From: Sipunculus nudus
Lineage: Eukaryota; Annelida; Sipuncula; Golfingiida; Sipunculidae
Length of the DNA stretch: 64,000 nucleotides
Assembly (NCBI GenBank): GCA_026874595.1
Contig: CM049307.1
Span: 3,371,579-3,435,578, forward strand
Direction: 5' to 3'
The position numbers and the translations under genes are program-made. The stretch's first letter is position 1. Each line of letters starts with the position of its first letter. The notes under the pieces were generated by a model. It saw only the letters and a list, made by a program, of their open reading frames with translations. It ran no database searches and was not told the DNA's origin. Positions 10,201-21,599 of this stretch are shown one piece after another.

Positions 10201-13200
10201 CATGGACACAATGGCGTGGGTGTATAAGGAGAAGACCAGGAAATACAGTATTACATACCTCTATGACATGGACACAATGGCATGGGTGTATAAGGAGAAG
10301 ACCAGGAAATATAGTATTACGTACCTCTATGACATGGACACAATGGCGTGGGTGTATAAGAAGTAGACCAGGAAATACAGTATTACATACCTCTATGACA
10401 CGGACACAATGGCGTGGGTGTATAAGGAGTAGACCAGGAAATACAGTATTACATACCTCTATGACATGGACACAATGGTGTGGATGTATAAGGAGAAGAC
10501 CAGGAAATACAGTATTACGTACCTCTATGACATGGACACAATGGCGTGGGTGTATAAGGAGAAGACCAGGAAATACAGTATTACATACCTCTATGACATG
10601 GACACAATGGCATGGGTGTATAAGGAGAAGACCAGGAAATATAGTATTACGTACCTCTATGACATGGACACAATGGCGTGGGTGTATAAGGAGTAGACCA
10701 GGAAATACAGTATTACATACCTCTATAACATGGACACAATGGTGTGGGTATATCAGGAGTAGACCAAGAAATACAGTATTACATACCTCTATGACATGGA
10801 CACAATGGTGTGGGTATATCAGGAGTAGACCAGGAAATACAGTATTACATACCTCTATGACACGGACACAATGGCGTGGGTGTATAAGGAGTAGACCAGG
10901 AAATACAGTATTACATACCTCTATAACATGGACACAAAGGTGTGGGTATATCAGGAGTAGACCAGGAAATACAGTATTACATATCTCTATGACACGGACA
11001 CAATGGTGTGGGTATATCAGGAGTAGACCAGGAAATACAGTATTACGTACCTCTATGACATGGACACAATGGTGTGGGAATATCAGGATAAGACCAGGAA
11101 ATACAGTATTACATACCTCTATGACATGGACACAATGGTGTGGGTATATCAGGAGTAGACCAGGAAATACAGTATTACATACCTCTATGACATGGACACA
11201 ATGGTGTGGGTATATCAGGAGTAGACCAGGAAATACAGTATTACATACCTCTATGACATGGACACAATGGTGTGGGTATATCAGGAGTAGACCAGGAAAT
11301 ACAGTATTACATACCTCTATGACATGGACACAATGGCGTGGGTGTAAAAGGAGTAGACCAGGAAATACAGTATTACATACCTCTATGACATGGACACATG
11401 GCGTGGGTGTAAAAGGAGTAGACCAGGAAATACAGTATTACATACCTCTATGACATGGACACAATGGTGTGGGTATATCAGGAGTAGACCAGGAAATACA
11501 GTATTACATACCTCTATGACATGGACACAATGGCGTGGGTATATCAGGAGTAGACCAGGAAATACAGTATTACATACCTCTATGACATGGACACAATGGC
11601 GTGGGTGTAAAAGGAGTAGACCAGGACTTACAGTATTACATACCTCTATGACATGGACACAATGGCGTGGGTGTAAAAGGAGTAGACCAGGAAATACAGT
11701 ATTACATACCTCTATGACACGGACACAATGGCGTGGGTGTAAAAGGAGTTGACCAGGAAATACAGTATTACATACCTCTATGACATGGACACAATGGCGT
11801 GGGTGTAAAAGGAGTAGACCAGGAAATACAGTATTACATACCTCTATGACATGGACACAATGGTGTGGGTCATAAGGAGTAGACCAGGAAATACAGTATT
11901 ACATACCTCTATGACATGGACACAATGGCGTGGGTCATAAGGAGTAGACCAGGAAATACAGTATTACATACCTCTATGACATGGACACAATGGCGTGGGT
12001 GTAAAAGGAGTAGACCAGGAAATACAGTATTACATACCTCTATGACACGTACACAATGGCGTGGGTGTAAAAGGAGTAGACCAGGAAATACAGTATTACA
12101 TACCTCTATGACATGGACACAATACAGTATTACATACCTCTATTACATGGACACAATGGCGTGGGTATATTAGGAGTAGACCTGTTACCCCCTCTGCGTG
12201 GAACTGGTTCTGGGGTGTTTTAAAGTAGTTTTCGTAGTACTCTGTAAATAAAAAGATTCACTGTCAATAACAACATCATGACGATAAGTCTGTATAGAAC
12301 ACCAGTGATGACATCAAGTAAAGTATATCTCATTCACCTGAGTTATTGTAATTTTTCGTGAAGCAACATCAACCAATATCATCCCACTTAAGTGTATATA
12401 TGTACAGTTTTACATACTTGTATATCTTCTTGAGTTAGCCTAGAGCTCTCATTCCCTTAAGTTAGCATCACTTTGCAACTGTAACATGAATAAACAAAGT
12501 AAGGGAACAGATTATCAATTTACTTGTATTTTTCCATTTTTAAACACAAGGGGTAATTGATCTTAAATACACAAACATCACATTTTAGATTAACCATTAC
12601 ACAGAAAACTCATGTAATTATTAACATCTTGTAAATAGAACTGCCAGCTACAAATATTTAACAAAGATTAGGTAAAGTTAATGTGGATTGCAGAAACCAA
12701 AATTGATTGGGTGTGTTCACAAAAGTGACTTACCGCCAATTTCTTTGGAATTCTGATGAGACAATTTGGATATGATGACCATACGGTGCAGCAAACTCTT
12801 CTGTAAAAACAAGTAAACTATAATGACCAACGTATAAACAAATCAAAATGACTGTACACATACAAAAACACATATATATATATGTATACAGTAGGCAAAA
12901 CTTTATGGTGTCAAAGTTGAAGGACCGAAAGAAAAATGTGATCCACTGACGTTGACAAGGAATTTGCTTGCATGAAAAAAATTCTGCTGTAATGCCCAAT
13001 AATTTCTCAGCTTGGAAAACCAATCTTTAGGACCAGCCTGCTTGGTTCAATGAAAAATTACAAGCAAAGAAATTACTTAAAAATTAAATGTAACTGTGCA
13101 CTGAAGTCAAACACAATAAAAAATGTCACAGTACCATCCAATATTACATACACAGCATGCAGAGATTGAAAGCAGCAGGACTCAAAAATCACTCAATGTG

Positions 13201-15425
13201 GCAATCGGTTTATAAGGATATATTTCATGAAAATTTATGCAAATAATCCAGCAAAAAAATGCTTAGGCTTAGCTGCAGAAAGCAGGACGAGACGCGGTAA
13301 TTGAACTGTCCGACTTTTACAAGGTACTCAGATAAAGACGGACCACGAGTACAATCATGGCATCCCCCACATATACAATATAGGCAGCAGAGATAAATCC
13401 TTGTTGACTGAGACATGGGTTCCTTTCATGCTGGACGATGTTCGAATTACTATATTCTATCTAATTTTAACTTCCTTGCCCATACAGGTAAAATTAGATA
13501 AGGTTTGGCTTATGAAAATGAACTGAGGCATTGACTGCAAACCTCCCCCCCCCCCCCCCCAAAAAAAGTATCAGAAGTGGATCCAGGGGGGCTGGACCCC
13601 CCCCCCCCCCCCCTTTTTAGACACTGCAACCTTTTTTAAGTGTTTCAGACCAATTTGTGCCCCCTGGACCCCCCCCCCCTATTCTAGGCCTGAGGAGTGA
13701 GGACCTTTTTCAGGCTTTAAGTCATTAGTCCTCTTGGTTTGATCCCCCCCCCCCCCTTATCCTAAATCATGGATCTGCCCTTGAGTATTAGTGTATACCT
13801 GGTGTTAGGATTAAAGTATCAGTTCTATTGAACTTCAACTGAAGATTTTTCTCAAGACCTAATTATACTGATACGTATTTCCAAGACAACTGATCCTTCT
13901 ACAATCATTCCTGATCCCTACATATCAGGATAAAGACTATACACTACTAAAGGGAACAGACAGCTGTTGCTCAGCGCTAACAGAAGCTCTGTCACTGGTA
14001 CATATGTTTATGTAATCAATCCCATATGTTAATCATTATCAGACTGGCAAAAGGATTCCTGGTATATGTATTACTACAGGTAATGGGCTTGAATAAATCA
14101 AATGGAAGTATACCTTTTTTTTAATCTTATCACTCTTAAATGAACCTCAGATTATAGAGAGAAAAGATTAAACCCTCAGAGCAACTAACTATCTGTAACA
14201 TCTCTTGGATGTATAATGTAACCATTAAATGATGGGGCATGATGTACCAGATGACATGCAAGCATGGTCCATCATTATCAAGCAACAAAACATACAGGAA
14301 GATAAAAAAAAATGTATTTAGCCACATTTTCCCACTAGTGCTGATTCATGATACACCAAGTCCGACAAGATTACTACATTATAAATCTGCTGCCCTTTTT
14401 TATTAACATAGCCAGGTGATATCCCACAAATAAGTCTGTAGTCATCAGGTGTGATAATGTGTATTTATCACTGTAACACTATGATACTATGAACGTTATA
14501 ATATTCTGGCACTAGCATATCTATACTTCCACATTATGCCTCTATTCCAAGCCACTCTTTGTCTCTTATTTCACTTCATGTTATTATTTCTCAACTGGCC
14601 ATTTAAGAATCTAAAAATATGCATGTATATAACCACTGTTTATAGATCTTTCCTGTAAATGGAATACATTTTCAGTACCCCCATGATATAATAAGGAAAC
14701 TCTACATTCAATTATCTTTACACAAATTACAGTAAAACCGTACCTAACGACCACCTCATTGAGCCACCACCTCAAAATAACAACCATTTTTTCGAGACCC
14801 CCATTTCTTTTTTGCTCTTTTTATCAGACCTTGCTTAGAAGACCACCATGAAAAAGCAACCACTTTATCAAATTCCTGTTGGTGATAATAATTTTGAGGT
14901 TTCACTAATATATATATCTCATTGGTTTGAAAATACAAATTACCCAAACACCTTCAGATTATCCATATACATTTTGGTTTGAATATACTAATATCTTGAT
15001 ATCATGTTTGTTTTAAAATATTTATATTCACATTTCTACACACTTCCTGTTTTGAGATACACATATCCATGAATGTTTGATTAGTTCATATACAATGGAT
15101 ACAGGTTTCCCTCATCTAAGAACATTAATCTATAAATAGGTTTAATTTCACTAGACCATTTTTTAACAATACATACACTAAGGAACATTAAAACTATTTT
15201 ATCATACCAAGCAGTAATAACAGTATACTTAAATTTAGAGAAAAACTCTTGGACTGTCAAGTAATGACTGACCGATTCTTCATCGCCACCAGGAAACCTA
15301 CGATCCAAGATAGCCTCGAACAACGACTTTGTCGGAACATCAATATCTGGAGTCGCCTTTGATCGTAACAGCTTATCCAGCTCATCCTCAGGCTCGTGGG
15401 CATGGAGCGTTTTTCTGCGAGCCAT
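4194..15425 (-). CDS. TEX47: TEX47-like gene with BLUF-like domain, eight exons
   Basis: Eight exon segments on the minus strand join in phase: 15425-15273, 12800-12734, 12241-12138, 9362-9258, 8722-8564, 5023-4960, 4381-4280 and 4210-4194. They give a protein of about 226 residues. All internal borders are AG/GT and all phases agree. The middle of the protein reads 'EGVTGLLLIYPRHCVHVIE', then 'SSTETLLDICRDI', 'KIIIVSHD' and 'IPQRLYQQW'. This is the order I know from TEX47, a BLUF-domain protein of testis and ciliated cells. At the positions of the flavin-contacting Tyr, Asn and Gln of true BLUF photoreceptors I see Ile, Phe and His, so photochemistry is unlikely. Two introns hold minisatellites. 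Exon 1 and the last exon are the least certain; the family call comes from memory of its motifs. Confidence 0.68.
4280..4381 (-). CDS. TEX47-like exon 7
   Basis: 102 bases, acceptor ttaccaacag, donor CTCAG|gtaatc, phase 1 on both sides. It encodes 'DSIGCLLETQEGPIETPEDF' and 'VNKYERPYDISLAS'. A C-terminal 'P-E-D-F-V-x-x-Y-x-x-P' fits the end of TEX47-like proteins. Confidence 0.62.
4960..5023 (-). CDS. TEX47-like exon 6
   Basis: 64 bases with acceptor ctctttacag and donor CAAG|gtaggc. It encodes 'MALKNTMDALHEKVPELLPQ' plus Q and ends in phase 1. It is separated from exon 5 by an intron of about 3.5 kb containing the 87-bp array. Confidence 0.6.
5139..7897. repeat. 87-bp tandem repeat, about 32 copies (intron 5)
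   Basis: The unit reads ctacacagctgcctgaatgg, then a tcacaatctacagtatg block, and ends in gataataaa. Copies are spaced 87 bases. Several units carry an internal insertion in which 'ggaatggtcacaatctacag' is duplicated after tatatgc or tatgc (near 5440, 6425, 6545, 7710, 7830). Single-base changes are scattered (cctg/cccg/cttg, agtgag/agtgaa/cgtgag). The array has no long reading frame and lies wholly inside intron 5 of the TEX47-like gene. Confidence 0.93.
7930..8500. repeat. Poly(C) tract followed by diverged dispersed repeat (intron 5)
   Basis: About 20 C residues at 7930-7950 start a 550-base stretch with phrases such as 'gatcaatgtcagggttactgg' shortened copies, 'ttggtcgaacaactgg' and 'accagttgtgtgtcaagttt'. 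These phrases recur in inverted form within the stretch. It reads as decayed interspersed repeat, not a gene. Confidence 0.4.
8564..8722 (-). CDS. TEX47-like exon 5
   Basis: 159 bases (53 codons, phase 0). Acceptor catctgtcag, donor CCGAAT|gtaggt. It encodes 'IPQRLYQQWNFRGLDIEAPR' followed by an acidic loop and the helix 'LMEDICLQLLKLGAYLARQ'. A donor three bases downstream (GTAG|gtttag) would shift the phase and does not fit exon 6. Confidence 0.66.
9258..9362 (-). CDS. TEX47-like exon 4
   Basis: 105 bases in phase 0. Acceptor tttctacag, donor CATGAT|gtatcc. It encodes 'SSTETLLDICRDISRGER' and then 'SKIIIVSHD', the helix and strand that follow 'HVIE' in the BLUF fold. The donor is not ideal but the phase fits exon 5. 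Confidence 0.62.
9612..12180 (-). repeat. 66-bp minisatellite made of exon 3 end plus splice donor, about 39 copies (intron 3)
   Basis: Read on the minus strand each unit is GGTCTACTCCTTATACACCC, then ACGCCATTGTGTCCATGTCA, TAGAG, and gtatgtaatactgtatttcct. The first 45 bases copy the end of exon 3 (GLLLIYPRHCVHVIE); the last 21 are intron beginning with a canonical donor gtatgt. Because 66 is a multiple of 3, long open frames occur on both strands. They are by-products. Variation is mainly tat/gtat/tgatat after GGTCTACTC and a few one- or two-base deletions (near 10018, 11399 and 11870). The unit touching exon 3 is followed by a truncated one. Confidence 0.92.
12138..12241 (-). CDS. TEX47-like exon 3 (BLUF core), its 3' end lies in the 66-bp array
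   Basis: 104 bases between acceptor tttacag and donor ATAGAG|gtatgt. It reads E-YYENYFKTPQNQFHAEG and then VTGLLLIYPRHCVHVIE. The last 45 bases (from GGTCTACTCC on) are the prototype of the exonic part of the neighbouring 66-bp repeat. The phase is 1 on entry and 0 on exit. The motif G-x-T-G-L-L-x-x-Y-P is the most conserved stretch of TEX47/BLUF proteins. Confidence 0.7.
12734..12800 (-). CDS. TEX47-like exon 2 (start of BLUF-like domain)
   Basis: 67 bases with acceptor ttttacag at the 5' side and donor GCG|gtaagt. It encodes 'KSLLHRMVIISKLS' and ends in phase 1 ('...KEIG' plus G). The run LLHRMVIIS corresponds to the first beta strand of a BLUF domain. The Tyr that contacts flavin in photoactive BLUF proteins would fall in this strand and appears to be Ile. 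Confidence 0.65.
12801..15272. other. Intron 1 of the TEX47-like gene
   Basis: Mostly AT-rich non-coding DNA. 13542-13760 has four C runs within a stretch beginning 'ggatccagggggg' and ending 'ggatctgcccttg'. This looks like a low-complexity dispersed repeat. 14742-14890 has 'cctaacgaccacctcattga' and 'agaccaccatgaaaaagcaa', a repeat of the 'ACGACCACC' type that is widespread in invertebrate genomes (from memory). No further exon is convincing. Confidence 0.4.
15273..15425 (-). CDS. TEX47-like exon 1 (start codon)
   Basis: ATG at 15423-15425 in a strong context (A at -3, G at +4) opens 51 codons beginning MARRKTLHAHEPEDELDK. The first part is charged and the end is 'RRFPGGDEES'. The donor TCG|gtcagt at 15272 gives phase 0, matching exon 2. 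The frame stays open beyond it, and a weaker donor (gtatac at 15228) would end in phase 2, which does not match exon 2. I prefer the first. The 5' leader extends above 15425; I cannot see its limit. Confidence 0.55.
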
Positions 15426-15479
15426 TCTGTATAACTTATCCCTACAAACCTGTTCCTGCTGTCTCAAGGGCCCCCACAC

Positions 15480-17872
15480 TGGTGTTGATATAAAATTACA
15501 CAGTGGGGTCTGCTTCTGATAAACCTATGGGTGCTGTGTATTGACGGTAACCTTTGCCTGGACTTGTACAAATAAAAACAAGGGTTGTTCGTTGAGTACA
15601 TGGTTACTGAGGGGCCACACACTATTAATTTCATGTTTTTACACATTTGCCAGGTATAGCATTTAACTGTCAGGTACACTTATCTCAAAAGACAGTTTGT
15701 GACTTTGCAAGTTTAATAACCTTAGGAACACATGAATTAAACAAGACTTACAATGGGGAATACCACAGATAATGTGTATGAAGTACAGAGGGATATAAAC
15801 AGTTACATCGGACTTGACTGATCTTATTGCTAAAAATACAAGTATTTTTTATTTGAATCTGAAATAGGACTAATTGTGAGGTAAAAAGTAGTTAATCCAA
15901 TATATACAAACAAATAAATAAATATTTATTTTGATTCAAATTGAATAATTTGTGTTATAATTTTTACATGCTTTAATGATTATTTTTGTTATTTCACAGG
16001 AGTAATAATAATATTTAAAGTAACAATGAAGATAAAAATAATAATAAAAAAAATAATAATTATTATAATTGAAATAATAATATTATAAATGGTCAGAGTA
16101 AAAATAAATTAGACAAACATTAAGTTTAAGTGTCCAAATACAAAAATATTAACCAATGAATTTTACCTTTTCTTTCCACATATATTGTGAAGTGATATTT
16201 ATGGAAATAATAAAAACAGGTTTTGGCAAAGTTTAAAATTTTCTAAAACTGTAACAGGTAGATCTGTAAGCAGAATTTTGCTGTTCAATGATTATAGATA
16301 AAAAAAAATACATGGACTTGAATATGAAACAGATCATATTCTTATCAATAAGAAAGCACACCCAACCCAGTACGATGAATCATTAATCATATTTACCATT
16401 TGATCACTAGGTAAATGTCTGAGTATAATGACAGCTTATCTACAGCTCTGAGCTACTATTTGATATGTAAAGCCTACCAACAGTCAGATATATAGACATA
16501 GTCATCCTAGAGGTTTCAACCAGTGTCATTCTCATTTGTGTGCTAATAAACCAGAAAAGTGCTTGTCAATGTGATCTGGCAACGTCCTGGGAGTTGTTCA
16601 AATACAAACTACAGACAGTGGTACAAGATTTGTGATTGTTTGCAGGTCCTGACTCCATCATTCACAGGGACCACTTACAGGTAGCCTTTTAATAAACTGA
16701 GCCTAAGTGAGCAAGAACACAAGGCAAACAGACCTTGCCATATGCAACTGATCAAATCCTAGCTAGCTTTAATTACACCCAGCCAACCGGTATATTTTCC
16801 CATACCACCTTCCTTTGGACCTGGCTGGTTGTCAGGTATTGGCTTGTCCCCCATAAGTACTGTTACTATGCTCCAACTGGATATAAAAAGTGACACTGGG
16901 ACACACTGGCTGGGTGCAAAGGGCCTTTGATACCCTGCTTGATGTATATACCCTGTGTTCAAAAGCTGGCTCACTGACTCAGGTGGACTCCTACACCCTA
17001 CACATGGTAAGTTTTGAATCGTTTCAACGAGCAAATATATATATAGACCAAATAATGCTCACATATAGTAATAGAACCTATCAGATCTGTTCCATGATAA
17101 TATGACAAAAAAGTTTGAAATAATGAACTGTACATTCAAAGAGAACATTGTGACATTGAGTATTAACAGTGCCCCTATATACAGACAATATAGCATTTCA
17201 TTATATACACAGAAATGTTCATGAAACAGAGATAAATAAAATACTGGAATATTTCATAATTTACATTCATAAAAGATAACAGAATGTTTCATTATGCTAT
17301 TAAAATATGATTATCCACAAATATAAACAACATACTGGAATATGCATCTAATTTTTTTAGTTCTAAAGAATACAGTGAAATGTTTCCACTTGTTATTATA
17401 TGTAATTTTTTATTTGACTTTCATCTGAGCCTAAAGGAGGAATACATCAATTCACCAGAACACTTTATAAACAAAAGTTGCAAAATCCATGAAAATCCAT
17501 GCACATGAATTTTTAAACTGAATCATTTATTTCATTAAAACTTGTGACTTTATGAAAACTGTTCATGGAATCCGAGAGTATTGATTAGTAAGATGTTAAG
17601 AGATAACTGATACAATGCATATTAACACACTCCTGTGAGACACTTCTATCACACACACACAAAACAATTGTTCTATGGATTTGGTAGCTCATCTTTTTTT
17701 TTCTAATGAGGACCAGATCCTTCGTAATGATGCTATTTTTTACTTCTGCATTGTTTCCTTTCAAGAAGTATTACGGGTATAAAAAAATGATTTGTGTGGA
17801 TTTTATGTGCTTTTTCAAGTAATGAAGCAAATTTAGTATTTTTCCTGGCAAGTTTTTAATATGTATATGTTG
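15480..17872. other. Upstream AT-rich non-coding DNA
   Basis: No gene seen. 16015-16090 is nearly pure A/T with ataataata runs. The minus-strand promoter of the TEX47-like gene must lie in its first part, but I see no clear CpG-rich or TATA signal. Confidence 0.4.
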
Positions 17873-18628
17873 TGTGCCATCTTCCGAACTGGCCCATCTT
17901 AAAGACAGGTCTAACCCAATAACTGACATATTGGGCCACCCATCTTAATTAATATGGGTCAGACTCAGACCCAATAAACGATGTCGATTATTAGTTCAGA
18001 CCCATCTTAAGATGTCAAATTGGAACAGGCCCATATCCCGATGTTCAATTACTAATTGTGATGATATTTTTATATGTCAGTTATTGGTTTAGACCCATCT
18101 TGAGATGGGTCAGACCAAATGACCCATCAGCAATCTGTATAATCAGGTTTGAAATTGTCGAGATGGGTTAGAGGTACTCAATAACAAATATCATTAATTG
18201 GTGCAGACCCATTTTAAGATGGATCAGACCATATAATCAATCAACAATATCAGCTTGGCACAGGCACATCTCTATATCCCAAAAATAAAAACAGACACAA
18301 ATTTTAATTGCTTCAAATTCATTTAAAAAAAAATAATAAAATCAGTGTACAAGGTACAGAACCTTCACAGGTCCTTAACTTGCCACTCATCAGCTACTTT
18401 CAACATATAATACAGTCAAATATACTAATTATAGTACTCGAGGATAAAAAAATGAACATTTATTTCATCTGCTAATTCTTTTTCATTTCAAAGCTGTAAG
18501 CTTACACCGGCAGATCATGATTGGATATTAGGTCTGAACCATCTTAAGATGGGTGATGGGTGATACAACATCAAATCAGTTATTGGGTCAGACCCTTCAT
18601 AAGGTGGGTCAGATCGGAAGATGGCGCA
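17873..18628. mobile_element. MITE-like DNA element with 29-bp terminal inverted repeats
   Basis: 17873-17901 and the complement of 18600-18628 agree at 25 of 29 bases (core gccatcttccga). Inside, GACCCATCTTAAGATGGGTC-type palindromes and halves recur at least eight times, for example at 17998-18013, 18092-18113, 18206-18225 and 18540-18555. No transposase frame is present, so it would be non-autonomous. Target duplication is unclear because both flanks are AT-rich. Confidence 0.6.
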
Positions 18629-19425
18629 TCATAATATATATATATGAGCACGAGACCCATTAATTTAGAATACTGGCACACCAGCAGTATAGAACTATAT
18701 AGTGAAAATTCTCCAAAGTTACTTCAGTTAGAGACAGGCCTACTAAATGGCATTCTTGACAATAATGTGTATTTTCAATGAAAAAAATTTTCCACAAAGA
18801 TGTTCATCTGGAACCCCAAACATTCATATTTACATACATGTACATTATGCTAAATTTTAAGAAGTAATGGTACAAAACTCAAAAGTTCCATTCTGCATTA
18901 TAAAAACCCTATGAGCAGTAGCAGGCAAATGATGAGAGACAATGTATAGCAGCTCCACATAAAGGTAATCTAACATTTTCTTTAATTACTGGACAGTACC
19001 TTGCAATCTGTCTGCACATTTAAAGGTCAATACAAATTTTATAGTTATAATTTTTTTTAATATAATGCCATATTTTCAGATTATTTTCATTGATAGAATT
19101 ACAAAGTACAGTTGTGCTTGAAGTTAACTTGGTAATTATATATCACTGATTCAAAGTCAAATAGGGATTAATGTAGTTAATAAAAGTTGCAAAATCCATT
19201 AACAATGATACAGTCCTGCTGATTTTATCATAAGTCCTTGTAAATGAAGCTATTCTGTTTTAATGGACGTTAAATTTACATATTTCAGCTCACTGCTATA
19301 ACAACAGAGTTCGATAACATATGTAATAGTATCAGGGCACAAAATACTTTGAAATGTTTACCTTTACAACAGAAAGGCATTAGTACAAGTTTGCCTTTCA
19401 CATGAAAAAAAGCCTTTCCACTAAA
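18629..19425. other. AT-rich non-coding spacer
   Basis: Nothing recognisable apart from tatatata at 18635-18645. It leads directly into the satellite. Confidence 0.4.
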
Positions 19426-21599
19426 AGTGCCATCCTACCATAATGCCAAACTCTCAGTCACAGTGACCTAAGTGTAAACCTGATACCACCATCTTACGTG
19501 CCATCCAACCATAATACCAATCTCTCAGTCACAGAGACCTAAGTGTAAACCTGATACCACCATCTTACATGCCATCCTACCATAATACCAAACTCTCAGT
19601 CACAGTTACCTAAGTGTAAACCTGATACCACCATCTTACGTGCCATCCTACCATAATACCAAACTCTCAGTCACAGTTACCTCAGTGTAAACCTGATACC
19701 ACCATCTTACGTGCCATCCTACCATAATACCAAACTCTCAGTCACAGTGACCTCAGTGTAAACCTGATACCACCATCTTACGTGCCATCCTACCATAATA
19801 CCAAACTCTCAGTCACAGTGACCTAAGTGTAAACCTGATACCACCATCTTACGTGCCATCCTACCATAATACCAAACTCTCAGTCACAGTGACCTAAGTG
19901 TAAACCTGATACCACCATCTTACATGCCATCCTACCATAATACCAAACTCTCAGTCACAGTGACCTCAGTGTAAACCTGATACCACCATCTTACGTGCCA
20001 TCCTACCATAATACCAAACTCTCAGTCACAGTGACCTAAGTGTAAACCTGATACCACCATCTTACGTGCCATCCTACCATAATACCAAACTCTCAGTCAC
20101 AGTGACCTAAGTGTAAACCTGATACCACCATCTTACATGCCATCCTACCATAATACCAAACTCTCAGTCACAGTGACCTAGGTGTAAACCTGATACCACC
20201 ATCTTACGTGCCATCCTACCATAATATCAAACTCTCAGTCACAGTTACCTCAGTTTAAACCTGATACCACCATCTTACATGCAATCCTGCCATAATACCA
20301 AACTCTCAGTCACAGTGACCTCAGTGTAAACCTGATACCACCATCTTACATGCCATCCTACAATAATACCAAACTCTCAGTCACAGTTACCTCAGTGTAA
20401 ACCTGATACCACCATCTTACATGCCATCCTACCATAATACCAAACTCTCAGTCACAGTTACCTCAGTGTAAACCTGATACCACCATCTTACATGCCATCC
20501 TACCATAATATCAAACTCTCAGTCACAGTTACCTCAGTGTAAACCTGATACCACCATCTTACGTGCCATCCTACAATAATACCAAACTCTCAGTCACAGT
20601 GACCTCAGTGTAAACCTGATACCACCATCTTACATGCCATCCTACCATAATACCAAACTCTCAGTCACAGTTACCTCAGTGTAAACCTGATACCACCATC
20701 TTACATGCCATCCTACAATAATACCAAACTCTCAGTCACAGTTACCTCAGTGTAAACCTGATACCACCATCTTACATGCCATCCTACCATAATACCAAAC
20801 TCTCAGTCACAGTTACCTCAGTGTAAACCTGATACCACCATCTTACATGCCATCCTACCATAATACCAAACTCTCAGTCACAGTTACCTCAGTGTAAACC
20901 TGATACCACCATCTTACATGCCATCCTACCATAATACCAAACTCTCAGTCACAGTTACCTCAGTGTAAACCTGATACCACCATCTTACATGCCATCCTAC
21001 CATAATATCAAACTCTCAGTCACAGTTACCTCAGTGTAAACCTGATACCACCATCTTACGTGCCATCCTACCATAATACCAAACTCTCAGTCACAGTTAC
21101 CTCAGTGTAAACCTGATACCACCATCTTACGTGCCATCCTACCATAATATCAAACTCTCAGTCACAGTTACCTCAGTGTAAACCTGATACCACCATCTTA
21201 CATGCCATCCTACCATAATATCAAACTCTCAGTCACAGTTACCTCAGTGTAAACCTGATACCACCATCTTACATGCCATCCTACCATAATACCAAACGCT
21301 CAGTCACAGTTCCCTCAGTGTAAACCTGATACCACCATCTTACGTGCCATCCTACAATAATATCAAACTCTCAGTCACAGTTACCTCAGTGTAAACCCGA
21401 TACCACCATCTTACGTGCCATCCTACAATAATATCAAACTCTCAGTCACAGTTACCTCAGTGTAAACCTGATACCACCATCTTATGTGCCATCCTACCAT
21501 AATACCAAACTCTCAGTCACAGTTACCTCAGTGTAAACCTGATACCACCATCTTACATGCCATCCTACCATAATACCAAACTCTCAGTCACAGTGACCT

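Noticed and set aside
10005-11453. 482-residue plus-strand frame (and 135-, 120-, 85-, 76-residue relatives) in the 66-bp array
   Set aside because: They arise because the unit is 66 bases without stops. The meaningful sequence is the minus-strand exon copy, and there is no promoter or splice context on +.
13225-13416. Minus-strand 63-residue Cys-rich frame as an extra exon
   Set aside because: No AG/GT borders in phase with exons 1 and 2, which join without it.
15081-15229. Extension of TEX47-like exon 1 to the frame's end or to the gtatac donor
   Set aside because: The frame ends without a domain, and the donor at 15228 is out of phase with exon 2, while gtcagt at 15272 fits.
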